NCBI GenBank assembly: GCA_964541755.1
Contig: CAZIRF010000050.1
Location: 1 to 18,656 of the forward strand
Direction: 5' to 3'
DNA length: 18,656 nt
Origin: CAZIRF01 sp964541755
Lineage (GTDB): Bacteria; Spirochaetota; Spirochaetia; Treponematales; Breznakiellaceae
In this document: positions 1 through 7,105 of the stretch, piece after piece
Layout: each line of letters begins with the position of its first letter
How positions within the stretch are numbered: the first letter of the stretch is position 1
Program-made: the position numbers and the translations under genes
Notes under the pieces: model-generated
The model's input: only the letters and a program-made list of their open reading frames with translations
The model's database searches: none
Told to the model about the DNA's origin: nothing

Positions 1-900
1 CCCAACCCCGTACTCGCCCCCCCCCTGGGCGAAGCCCGGGAGCGCAATCTCTTCCTGTACCCAGTTCGTGCCATCCGCCGAAAGAACATTGGCGAGATAC
101 TCTTGCTGTCCCTCTTCCTTTCCGGAGGCTGCCGCATCGGCGTCACGCTACCCCCGACATCGGAAAAGGATGTCCCCATGTACCGCTTCTGGCGCGAGAC
201 GGCCGCCCGCCTTTCGCTCCCGGTCGCATTTGATCTGGGGCTCGACGCGGATTTCGGCGCGCTCGTCGCCTCTTCCCGCGCCATTATCACCACGAGCGTC
301 AAAGAGGGCTTCGGCTTCTCCTTTCTCGAGCCCTGGCTCGCCTCCCGCCCGGTTTTGGGCCGCCGTATCGACTACGTCTGCAGGGATTTCGAGGGGGAGG
401 GCATGGTTTTCAACGAGCTCTATGACGGCATCGACATCCCCCTGGAGTACTTCGACAGCGGCGAGCTTGAGGCCCGTTTCACCGCGGCCCTCGACCAGGT
501 TTGGGAGCTCTTTGGTCGTTCCACCCCGCCTCAAGCCCGCCGCAGCCTCCTCGAGAGCCTCTTTTCGCGCGGCGTAATCGACTTCGGGCGTCTGGACGAG
601 GAGCTCCAGGCCATGATCCTGGGCCGACTCTCAAAAGACGATGCCATGCGGCGGGATCTGTCCGCGCTCAACCCCTTCCTGGCAGCCCTTCCCGATTGGC
701 AGGAGAACGAGGCCCTTACCGCACAGAATCGGGCGACTGTTGTACGCTCCTGGTCTCCCGAAGCGACCCTCCACATACTCAAAAACGCCTGGCAGGAGAG
801 TATTGACTCCCCCTGCCACCAACACCCGGATCGCGAGGCACTCTTGCACGCCTTCCTCGACCCGGCAAAACTCTCACTGGCAGGTACCGGTTATGACTGA
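1..900 (+). CDS. GT-B glycosyltransferase, C-terminal part (5' partial)
   Basis: The reading frame is open from base 1 to the TGA at 898-900, so the true start lies upstream and only about 299 C-terminal residues are seen. The segment L-Y-P-V-R-A-I-R-R-K-N-I-G-E near the beginning is typical of the start of the C-terminal nucleotide-sugar-binding domain of GT4-like glycosyltransferases. Further on, K-E-G-F-G-F-S-F-L-E-P-W contains the E-x7-E motif that contacts the sugar nucleotide in retaining GT-B enzymes. The protein would transfer a sugar from an activated donor in the cytoplasm; donor and acceptor cannot be read from the sequence. The last 110 residues or so are a less conserved tail. 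The gene overlaps the next one by 8 bases, which suggests translational coupling to the HAD protein. The first in-window ATG (178) is not a credible start because it would cut the domain. Confidence 0.75.
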   Translation, partial: PNPVLAPPLGEARERNLFLYPVRAIRRKNIGEILLLSLFLSGGCRIGVTLPPTSEKDVPMYRFWRETAARLSLPVAFDLGLDADFGALVASSRAIITTSVKEGFGFSFLEPWLASRPVLGRRIDYVCRDFEGEGMVFNELYDGIDIPLEYFDSGELEARFTAALDQVWELFGRSTPPQARRSLLESLFSRGVIDFGRLDEELQAMILGRLSKDDAMRRDLSALNPFLAALPDWQENEALTAQNRATVVRSWSPEATLHILKNAWQESIDSPCHQHPDREALLHAFLDPAKLSLAGTGYD

Positions 901-1822
901 TATGACGCAGCACGAATACGATTCGCTCCTCGCCCTCGCAAAGGGGCTCCTCGACGCCGCAGAAAGCAGCCTGCCGGCGGTAAGGGCCCCCGAAATACCC
1001 GCTGTCTTCGACGTACGACGCCCCGTGGCCGGCGGCGGCGGAGCTGGGGAGGCCTTCCCGTACCGGGCGGTGCTCTTCGATGTCTACGGGACCCTCCTGT
1101 CGTCCCTGAGCGGCGACATTGCAGATGCCTGGACCTGGCAGCGCGGGAGCCTCGAGGCCCTTGCCCGTGAATGCGCCAGGAACTGCACCGGGGAAGAGCT
1201 CAAGGACTATTTCTCGACCGCCGTCAAGGGCGAGCACCTCAAGGGCTTTGCACAGACCCCGTACCCCGAGGTCCGTGCGGAAGAACTCTGGGAGGCCTTC
1301 CCCGCCCGCCGCGAAGGATGTTCCCCCCGCGAGCTCGCCCTGCGCTTCGAGTTGGCCGTAAACCCGGTGCGCCCCATGCCGGGGCTCCGCCGTCTTCTCG
1401 ATCGCCTCAAGGAAGCGGCCCTGTCGGTCGGGATCATCTCCAACGCCCAGTTCTACACGCCCATCAGCATGGCGGCCTTCGATGCCGCTCCCGACAATTT
1501 CCCCTTCGACGCAGAGCTCTGTTTTTGGTCATTTGTCCACCGCGAGGCGAAACCCGCCCCGGCCCTCTTTGAGCTCGCGAAGGCCGCCCTCTCGCGCCGC
1601 GGCATCGCGAGTAACGAATGCCTCTTTGTGGGAAACGACCTGCTCAACGATGTCTATGCGGCCCGGCAGATGGGCTTTGCGACAGCCCTCTTTGCCGGGG
1701 ACGCCGCTTCCCTGCGCCTGCGCGAGGGCAATCCCGTCTGTAGAGGCGTTGTGCCCGACCTCTGTCTGGCCTCCCTCGATGAATTGAGCGCCCTTTTGCC
1801 GCTCTCTCAAGCTCGCGCATAA
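893..1822 (+). CDS. HAD-superfamily hydrolase (haloacid dehalogenase-like)
   Basis: Protein of 309 residues. The ATG at 893 overlaps the end of the glycosyltransferase gene; a second in-frame ATG lies at 902. All four HAD motifs are visible: motif I F-D-V-Y-G-T-L with nucleophile Asp63, motif II I-I-S-N with Ser183, motif III Lys220 in R-E-A-K-P, and motif IV G-N-D-L-L-N-D at 247-253. Between motifs I and II lies a helical cap domain (about residues 75-160). The +2 residue after the nucleophile is Tyr rather than the Asp usual in phosphatases, as in L-2-haloacid dehalogenases and many uncharacterised HAD proteins, so phosphatase activity cannot be assumed. About 55 N-terminal residues, including a Gly-rich stretch, precede the domain. 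Coupling to a glycosyltransferase suggests a role in carbohydrate metabolism, but the substrate is unknown. Confidence 0.8.
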   Translation: MTDMTQHEYDSLLALAKGLLDAAESSLPAVRAPEIPAVFDVRRPVAGGGGAGEAFPYRAVLFDVYGTLLSSLSGDIADAWTWQRGSLEALARECARNCTGEELKDYFSTAVKGEHLKGFAQTPYPEVRAEELWEAFPARREGCSPRELALRFELAVNPVRPMPGLRRLLDRLKEAALSVGIISNAQFYTPISMAAFDAAPDNFPFDAELCFWSFVHREAKPAPALFELAKAALSRRGIASNECLFVGNDLLNDVYAARQMGFATALFAGDAASLRLREGNPVCRGVVPDLCLASLDELSALLPLSQARA

Positions 1823-1840
1823 AGGGGTCGATACAGAGGT

Positions 1841-2062
1841 ATGCCCGCCGCGTCGCTCCTCGCCCTCATAGTTAAAGTTCTCACCACCCCCGAGGTCATC
1901 ATCACCGCCCTTGCCTTCATTGTGCTCTCTCTCCTTGCCTCTTACATTGCCCATCCGCCGCCCAAGAGGAAGCTGCCGCTGTTTGCACCCCGCCCGAAGC
2001 GGGAGAAAGCGGCAAAACCCGCTCCTTTTCCAGCGGAAGAAGAGGATGAAGAGGAAGAGTAA
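1841..2062 (+). CDS. small single-span membrane protein with acidic tail
   Basis: A 73-residue protein that I cannot assign to a named family. Residues about 17-37 form one hydrophobic helix (E-V-I-I-T-A-L-A-F-I-V-L-S-L-L-A). It is followed by a Pro/Lys/Arg-rich segment and a C-terminal run of Glu and Asp. This suggests a membrane anchor with a charged, disordered cytoplasmic tail. Codon use matches the neighbouring plus-strand genes. It begins 18 bases after the HAD stop and is probably co-transcribed; a weak GGGG/GAGG-rich stretch precedes the ATG. Its 3' two-thirds (1917-2062) overlaps the recQ 3' end on the opposite strand, so at least one of the two overlapping ends might be mis-called. 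No function is proposed. Confidence 0.55.
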   Translation: MPAASLLALIVKVLTTPEVIITALAFIVLSLLASYIAHPPPKRKLPLFAPRPKREKAAKPAPFPAEEEDEEEE

Positions 2063-3668
2063 GGCTGATAGTTCTCTCCGCCCTCCCTTTGCCGTAGACG
2101 AGCAGGCCCTTCCAGGGGCCGTGTTTTGCCCGTTTGAGCGTTCCCCTTACCAGAAGTGCGCGCAGGCACAGGGCCACCCGCTCGCTGCTCCAAGCCTTCC
2201 CCATCAGCGTAGCCAATTCCCGACTCGCGCCAAGTACCGTCTTGCGTAAGGCGTGGGCGCACAGGTATCGGGCAATGATGCCCTCTTCGCGCACCCCGCC
2301 ATTGGCCATGCCGGCACAGGCGTCACAGCCGGGGCAGAACTCGAAGGGGGCCCCCATCAGCTTCATCAGCTGTTCGCGGCGGCAGGTTTTCGCCTCGCGC
2401 GCATAGGCGAGGAGCTCGTCGAGTCGTTCACGATCGGCCTCTTTGGATGCGCGCAAGCGGGCCCCTTCGTCATCGGGGCCATGGAGGAGTATGGCGTGCG
2501 AGAGCCCGCCGTCCCGCCCGGCTCGCCCGGACTCCTGGAGGTAGGCCTCCACACTGGGGGCGCAGTCGCGGTGGATGACCGTGCGAATGTTGGCTTTATC
2601 CACGCCCATGCCCCAAGCGCAGGTTGCGCAGAGTACCCCGTCCGGGCTCTCGAGAAACCACTCGTTCACCGTCTCCTTTTCATCCCGTTCGAGGGTAGCG
2701 TGGTAGAAGCGGGTTTCGATCATGAGGCCCGTAGCCGGCCCCCTGGCCCGCAGGAAGCGGGCGAGCTGGGCGCAGCCCTCGCGCGATGAGCAAAAGACGA
2801 TGGCGGGGCGGGGGAAGCGCTCGAGGAGTTCGAGGACTGCCATATCGCGGTCGATTGCCCCCATTGCGTAGTAGCGAATGTTGGGCCGGTCTGGGTTCCC
2901 GATTATCCGGTGAACCCCCTCGCGCCCGAAGATGTAGCGTTCGATCTTCGCGAGGACGGGTGGGGAGGCCGTTGCGGTAAAGGCCGTGATGATGTGCGCA
3001 CCGCTGGCGGCGGCAATCCTTGCGATTTCCAGATAGCTCGGGCGAAAGCTCTCGCCCCACTCGCTCACGCAGTGTGCTTCATCGATGACAAAATGGCCAA
3101 TACCAAGGCCCGGCAGGATATCGAGCATTGTATCTGTCAAGAGGACTTCGGGGTTGGCGATGATGAAGCGCACTGCGCCCGTCCTGATTTTTTCGAAGAT
3201 CCCCTCGCGTTCCTCCTTGCTCTGGCCGCCGCGCAGGGTGACACAGGAAAAGCCGCGCTCCTCGAGGCGGCGCGCCTGGTCCCCCATGAGCGATAAAATG
3301 GGATAGATGACGAGGGTGGGCCGATTGAGGAGGAGGGCTGGCAGCTGGAAACAGAGCGACTTGCCCGCCCCGGTGGGGAGGATTACAATCTGCTGGCCCC
3401 GCGGGGAGGCCTCGATGACGGTCGCCTCTCCTGCCTCGGGGGGCAGGCCCGGTACCTCTTCCTGTGTGATGGCCCGGGCAATCTCCTGTTCGAGATCGGC
3501 CTCTTCCCGCGCGGGCCCGGCCGGCCAGTCGATGCTCATGCCGGCCGAAACGGCCGCTTCAAGTATGTTCGATATGACCAGCCGCTGGTAGGGGAAGAGG
3601 CTTGAAAGGCCGAAGATCGCGGAAACGGCCCGCTGGAGGGGATCGGTGTATGTTGGCGCCCTGTCCAT
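1917..3668 (-). CDS. recQ: ATP-dependent DNA helicase RecQ
   Basis: Superfamily 2 3'-5' DNA helicase acting in recombinational repair; 583 residues from the ATG at 3668. Visible motifs: a Q-like motif F-P-Y-Q (25-28), Walker A L-P-T-G-A-G-K-S (Lys103), D-E-A-H (196-199), T-A-F-T-A-T-A, and motif VI Q-E-S-G-R-A-G-R-D-G (378-387). The RecQ zinc site has Cys429, Cys445, Cys448 and Cys451. A winged-helix-like stretch follows, but there is no recognisable HRDC domain, so this is a short RecQ. About 45-50 extra residues, rich in Glu and Pro, sit between the Q motif and Walker A. A TTG at 3719 in the same frame would add 17 residues but would place a long inverted repeat inside the gene, so the ATG is preferred; neither start has a clear Shine-Dalgarno sequence. 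The last 48 residues or so are antisense to the small membrane gene and look non-conserved. Confidence 0.9.
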   Translation of the reverse strand: MDRAPTYTDPLQRAVSAIFGLSSLFPYQRLVISNILEAAVSAGMSIDWPAGPAREEADLEQEIARAITQEEVPGLPPEAGEATVIEASPRGQQIVILPTGAGKSLCFQLPALLLNRPTLVIYPILSLMGDQARRLEERGFSCVTLRGGQSKEEREGIFEKIRTGAVRFIIANPEVLLTDTMLDILPGLGIGHFVIDEAHCVSEWGESFRPSYLEIARIAAASGAHIITAFTATASPPVLAKIERYIFGREGVHRIIGNPDRPNIRYYAMGAIDRDMAVLELLERFPRPAIVFCSSREGCAQLARFLRARGPATGLMIETRFYHATLERDEKETVNEWFLESPDGVLCATCAWGMGVDKANIRTVIHRDCAPSVEAYLQESGRAGRDGGLSHAILLHGPDDEGARLRASKEADRERLDELLAYAREAKTCRREQLMKLMGAPFEFCPGCDACAGMANGGVREEGIIARYLCAHALRKTVLGASRELATLMGKAWSSERVALCLRALLVRGTLKRAKHGPWKGLLVYGKGRAERTISLTLPLHPLLPLEKERVLPLSPASGGVQTAAASSWAADGQCKRQGERAQ

Positions 3669-3676
3669 GCAAAGAG

Positions 3677-3715
3677 TACGGGCCGCCTGTGCAATAAATG
3701 ACAGTGCGGCCCGTA
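3677..3715 (-). terminator. long inverted repeat between pepF and recQ
   Basis: Ten bases at 3677-3686 (TACGGGCCGC) pair perfectly with 3706-3715. After a one-base bulge the stem continues with CTGT/ACAG (3687-3690 with 3701-3704), leaving a 10-base loop. It lies just after the pepF stop on the minus strand and 8 bases before the recQ ATG. No long T run follows, so it is either a weak or Rho-assisted terminator for pepF or an mRNA hairpin limiting recQ translation. Confidence 0.45.
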
Positions 3716-3740
3716 TCAATCCGGATTATTCCATAAAAAG

Positions 3741-5540
3741 TTACGCCTGAACGAGCTTTTCCAAGTCGTCCACGAGGCGGGCGAAATGTGCACAGGCGGC
3801 TTCGACCGCATTCGGCGCTTCCATATCGACCCCCGCAAGCCGCAGCGACTCGATGGGGAAGCGCGATCCGCCCGACCTCAGGAAGGCGAAATAGTCAGCC
3901 CGCTCACGATCGCCGCCGTCGAGCACCCGGTTGGCCAGGGCGATGGAGGCCGATATGCCGGTGGCATACTTGTAGACGTAGAAGGCCCCGTAGAAGTGCG
4001 GGATGCGCAGGGCCTCGAGGTCGCTCTCCTCCTCGAATACCATGCTTGGTCCGAAGTATTTTTCGAGCAGTGTGCGGTATTCGGCGCGAAGGACATCCAG
4101 GGTAAGCGGGGTGCCTGCTTCGTAGAGCTCGTGGCTGCGCTTTTCGAACTCGGCAAACATGGTCTGGCGGTAGAGGGTCGCGAGCATGTCGTCGATGCGC
4201 TTGTTCAAAAGCCAGGTCTTGAGGGCGGGGTCCTTTTCGATGGCTGTAAGGTGGCGGAAGAGGAGCTCCTCGTTGAAGGTGCTTGCGACCTCGGCTTCGA
4301 AGATCGTGTAGTTGTACTGGAGAAAGGGGTTTGACTGGGCCGAATACCAGGAGTGCATGGAGTGGCCGCCCTCGTGGGCGAGGGTAAAGACATCGCGGAT
4401 GCTGTCGTCCTTGTAGTTCATGAGGATGTAGGGCTCGCCGACAAAGCTCCCGGCCGAAAAGGCCCCGGAGCGCTTGCCCTTGTTCTCGTAGCGGTCGGCC
4501 CAGCGGCCCCTGAGCCCTCCGGCAAGAGTCGATACGTACTCGCTGCCCAGGGGCGCGAGAGCGCTTTCTATCAGCGTAACGGCCTCGTCCCATGTGGTGG
4601 TCCTGCCCGCCCCGGGGACCATCGGCACGTAGACGTCCCAGTGGCGCAGTGAATCGAGGCCCAGGGCCTTTGCCCGCAGGGCGTAGTAGCGGTGCAGGGG
4701 CGCAAGGTTCGCGCCAACGGTCTCGATGAGGCGATCGTAGACGGCGAGGGGGACCTTGTCGGGGAAGAGGGCCCGTTCGCGGGCGCTGGCAAAGCCGCGG
4801 ATGCGGGCCTTCGCCACGTTCTGCTTGACCGATCCCCCGTAGAGGCTGGCGAGGGTCGTCTTGTGCGCGTCAAACTGGCGGTAGAAACCCTTCCATGCCC
4901 GTTCGCGCAAGGCGCGGTCCTCTTTTTCCATAAAGCTCGACCAGGTGGACTGCGAGAGGGGGCGGGGGCCTTCCTCCGTCTCGACCATGCCGAAGTCGAT
5001 ATCGACATTGGTGAGCACGCTGAAGGCCTCCCTCGGGCAGCCTTCGGCTTCGCTGTGAAGACTCATGATGCGCTCTTCGCGCTCGCTCAGTATATGCGCC
5101 TTCCAGCGAAGAATTTTCTCCAGGTATACTCGGTATTCGGCGAGGACGGGTTCGCGCAAAAAGGCCTGCATGCGCTCTTCCGGTATGGCTTGAATTTCCG
5201 GCTGGGCCCAAGCGGCCTCGGTTTCGGCCTTGGTGCCGGCCATGGTGAGCTTGCCTTCCATGGTGCGGGCCGCACCGCCGCCCTCGTCCTCGCTCTGGCG
5301 CAGCATGGCGTAGTAGCCCAACCGCTCCTCGAGCATGCCCAGTTCGGTAAGGAAGGCGAGCCATGCTGCCAGCGCATCGGCGCTTGAACCCAAACTTCCC
5401 TTGAAGCCGGCAATGCGGGGTATCATGGCCTCGTACGCGGCGAGGCCCTCTTCCCATGCACGGTCGTTCAGGTAGAGTTTCGAGAGGTCCCAGGTATCGG
5501 ATACGGCAACGTCTTTGCGTGCGGGTATGACGGTTTTCAC
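3741..5540 (-). CDS. pepF: oligoendopeptidase F (M3B zinc metallopeptidase)
   Basis: Cytoplasmic zinc peptidase that degrades short peptides; 599 residues, the normal length for the PepF family. The zinc site is clear: H-E-G-G-H at residues 389-393 and the third ligand Glu417 in F-E-A-E-V-A-S, 24 residues after the second His. The N-terminal W-D-L-S-K-L-Y is also typical of the family. The frame is open to an ATG at 5585, but that ATG has no ribosome binding site. The GTG at 5540 has AAGGAG six bases upstream and gives the start M-K-T-V-I-P-A-R, so it was chosen. The gene is transcribed away from the SH3 lipoprotein operon and precedes recQ by 72 bases. No signal peptide is seen. Confidence 0.93.
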   Translation of the reverse strand: MKTVIPARKDVAVSDTWDLSKLYLNDRAWEEGLAAYEAMIPRIAGFKGSLGSSADALAAWLAFLTELGMLEERLGYYAMLRQSEDEGGGAARTMEGKLTMAGTKAETEAAWAQPEIQAIPEERMQAFLREPVLAEYRVYLEKILRWKAHILSEREERIMSLHSEAEGCPREAFSVLTNVDIDFGMVETEEGPRPLSQSTWSSFMEKEDRALRERAWKGFYRQFDAHKTTLASLYGGSVKQNVAKARIRGFASARERALFPDKVPLAVYDRLIETVGANLAPLHRYYALRAKALGLDSLRHWDVYVPMVPGAGRTTTWDEAVTLIESALAPLGSEYVSTLAGGLRGRWADRYENKGKRSGAFSAGSFVGEPYILMNYKDDSIRDVFTLAHEGGHSMHSWYSAQSNPFLQYNYTIFEAEVASTFNEELLFRHLTAIEKDPALKTWLLNKRIDDMLATLYRQTMFAEFEKRSHELYEAGTPLTLDVLRAEYRTLLEKYFGPSMVFEEESDLEALRIPHFYGAFYVYKYATGISASIALANRVLDGGDRERADYFAFLRSGGSRFPIESLRLAGVDMEAPNAVEAACAHFARLVDDLEKLVQA

Positions 5541-5546
5541 GGTATG

Positions 5547-5552
5547 CTCCTT
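5547..5552 (-). promoter_or_regulatory. ribosome binding site deciding the pepF start
   Basis: AAGGAG on the minus strand, six bases before the GTG at 5540. No comparable site precedes the in-frame ATG at 5585. Confidence 0.7.
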
Positions 5553-5603
5553 ATATTCAAGGCCGATAGCCAAGGTTTCGTTCATGGTGCTCGGCAGCCG
5601 GCG

Positions 5604-5632
5604 TTTTTATTGGAGGGAAATTAATAAATCAA
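5604..5632 (-). promoter_or_regulatory. candidate sigma-70-type promoter for pepF
   Basis: On the minus strand, TTGATT (5632-5627) and TAAAAA (5609-5604) are separated by 17 bases. Each matches four of six consensus positions, and the pair lies in the only A+T-rich stretch between the divergent genes. It would give a leader of roughly 55-60 bases before the GTG start. Confidence 0.4.
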
Positions 5633-5726
5633 CGATTTTTGAAATTCCCTCATCAGTATACGGGTTTTTGGTCGTGTTTACTATCCTCGCCGTTTGGGCT
5701 ATCATGCAAGCATTCACCGTATCGTC

Positions 5727-5731
5727 GGAGG
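5727..5731 (+). promoter_or_regulatory. ribosome binding site deciding the SH3 lipoprotein start
   Basis: GGAGG, six bases before a TTG at 5738. It supports TTG as the start and places the signal peptide at the N-terminus. Confidence 0.65.
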
Positions 5732-5737
5732 ATCTGT

Positions 5738-7102
5738 TTGATATCGCATTCCCGAAGCCACTTCACGACCCGTCTCATCCGCCTGGGCTCCTTGGTCTTG
5801 CTCTCTTCTCTCTTTTTGGCGGCCTGTTCGAGACCCGATTCCTGGGGCCTGCTCCTCTGGGATAACGATGAAAACCACCTTTCTGCCGGACAGGTGGTGC
5901 CAATATACATTCGCTCGAATATCAACCAGGTCTGGGTCGTCGGCGCCCCCGAGGGAGACCCCCGCGAGGAAGAGAAATTTGAAGTCCCGCTCTGGCAAAT
6001 CCGTCAATTCGATTCGGAATCCAAGGCGCGCGAACAGGCCGTTGCCTATTCGGAGTGGACACGGCTTTACGCGCGAACACTCCTCGATGGGCTTCCCATA
6101 CGCGACGAACCGGCCAATGTCGCCGACGGGGTCTACCGGCTGCGGGAAGGACAGATCGTCAAGGTTCTCGCCAAGGTTGAGGGCGTTCCGGTCTTGTCCG
6201 GCGGCAAACCCCTTCCCGGAGACTGGTTACAGGTCATGACCGACGATGGAACAAGCGGATACACCTTTTCCTATCGGCTCGAAGTCTTTGAACGGGCCGA
6301 CCCCCGTGCGGCCGAGAGCGGAAGTGCCGAAGACGGCAGTGCCGATGTCTTGAAGCGGCAATTCGATGCCCTTGTCTCCCGTTCCTGGCACCCGCTTTCA
6401 TATCTGGACATGCTCAAGAGAGGCCAGGTGGACCTCACCGCCATTGGCCGTCAGGAAGGGCTCTTTTTCGACTCTGCGGCCCAAACCCTGCGCTTCGTCA
6501 TGGCCGACAATCGGCAAGTCGAGGATTGGGGAACGGTGAGCTCGAACTCTGCCGGTACCTGGCGTTTTGCCGATGGACGCGTCCAAATTCAGGTCAAGGC
6601 TGATAGTTCCATCCAGCTTGTCTGGCCGGAGGCCTCCGAGAACGCAATGGAACTGGTCGCTCTTCCCCTGTCGCTTGCAGAAATTCTCTCGCGCGAAACC
6701 GAGCGCCGCACCCTCCTTTTGGAGGCCCTTATCCGCCGCGGGCCGGTTCTCGAGAGCGTCGACAGCGGGGTTATTGCCTTTTCTCCAAACGGCAAATTCG
6801 TCTGGACCGCTTATGATCGCCTCGTCCCCGAACTCCTCCCCGCCGGGCTGCCCGGCCGTGGTTTGGCTTCCATCCCGCTCTTTCTCGACCCCGAAGCCCG
6901 TCTGCCCTTTACCGGGGCCGTCCGTTTTTCATTCATTGTCGATGAAACTGAGGGACGCACTCACGATGTGGACTTCCTCTATGCCCTCGAACCGGATGGC
7001 GTACGCATGCAATACGCACCGCCCCGGACCATTGACGGCGTCATTGTCAAGGAGCGCGACAGTGAGGCCCCGGTTATCTTCTTTACCAGGGCGAAGGACT
7101 GA
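5738..7102 (+). CDS. SH3-domain lipoprotein
   Basis: Predicted exported lipoprotein of 454 residues. From the TTG start the N-terminus holds Arg12 and Arg15, then a hydrophobic stretch ending in the lipobox L-A-A-C with lipidated Cys30. Residues roughly 110-175 look like a bacterial SH3 fold: V-Y-R-L-R-E-G-Q-I-V-K-V-L-A-K, then G-D-W-L-Q-V, then G-Y-T-F-S-Y-R-L. Such domains often bind peptidoglycan or peptides. The rest, about 270 residues, looks like beta-rich extracytoplasmic sequence that I do not recognise. The frame extends upstream to a TTG at 5639, but that would bury the signal peptide 33 residues inside. It is the first gene of a plus-strand run; the ABC-F gene starts three bases after its stop. 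Envelope role is likely, exact function unknown. Confidence 0.7.
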   Translation: MISHSRSHFTTRLIRLGSLVLLSSLFLAACSRPDSWGLLLWDNDENHLSAGQVVPIYIRSNINQVWVVGAPEGDPREEEKFEVPLWQIRQFDSESKAREQAVAYSEWTRLYARTLLDGLPIRDEPANVADGVYRLREGQIVKVLAKVEGVPVLSGGKPLPGDWLQVMTDDGTSGYTFSYRLEVFERADPRAAESGSAEDGSADVLKRQFDALVSRSWHPLSYLDMLKRGQVDLTAIGRQEGLFFDSAAQTLRFVMADNRQVEDWGTVSSNSAGTWRFADGRVQIQVKADSSIQLVWPEASENAMELVALPLSLAEILSRETERRTLLLEALIRRGPVLESVDSGVIAFSPNGKFVWTAYDRLVPELLPAGLPGRGLASIPLFLDPEARLPFTGAVRFSFIVDETEGRTHDVDFLYALEPDGVRMQYAPPRTIDGVIVKERDSEAPVIFFTRAKD

Positions 7103-7105
7103 ACC

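Noticed and set aside
5541..5585. Upstream ATG at 5585 as the pepF start
   Set aside because: It has no ribosome binding site, whereas the GTG at 5540 has AAGGAG at ideal spacing.
5639..5737. Longer start for the SH3 lipoprotein at 5639
   Set aside because: It would place the signal peptide deep inside the protein; the TTG at 5738 with GGAGG puts it at the N-terminus.
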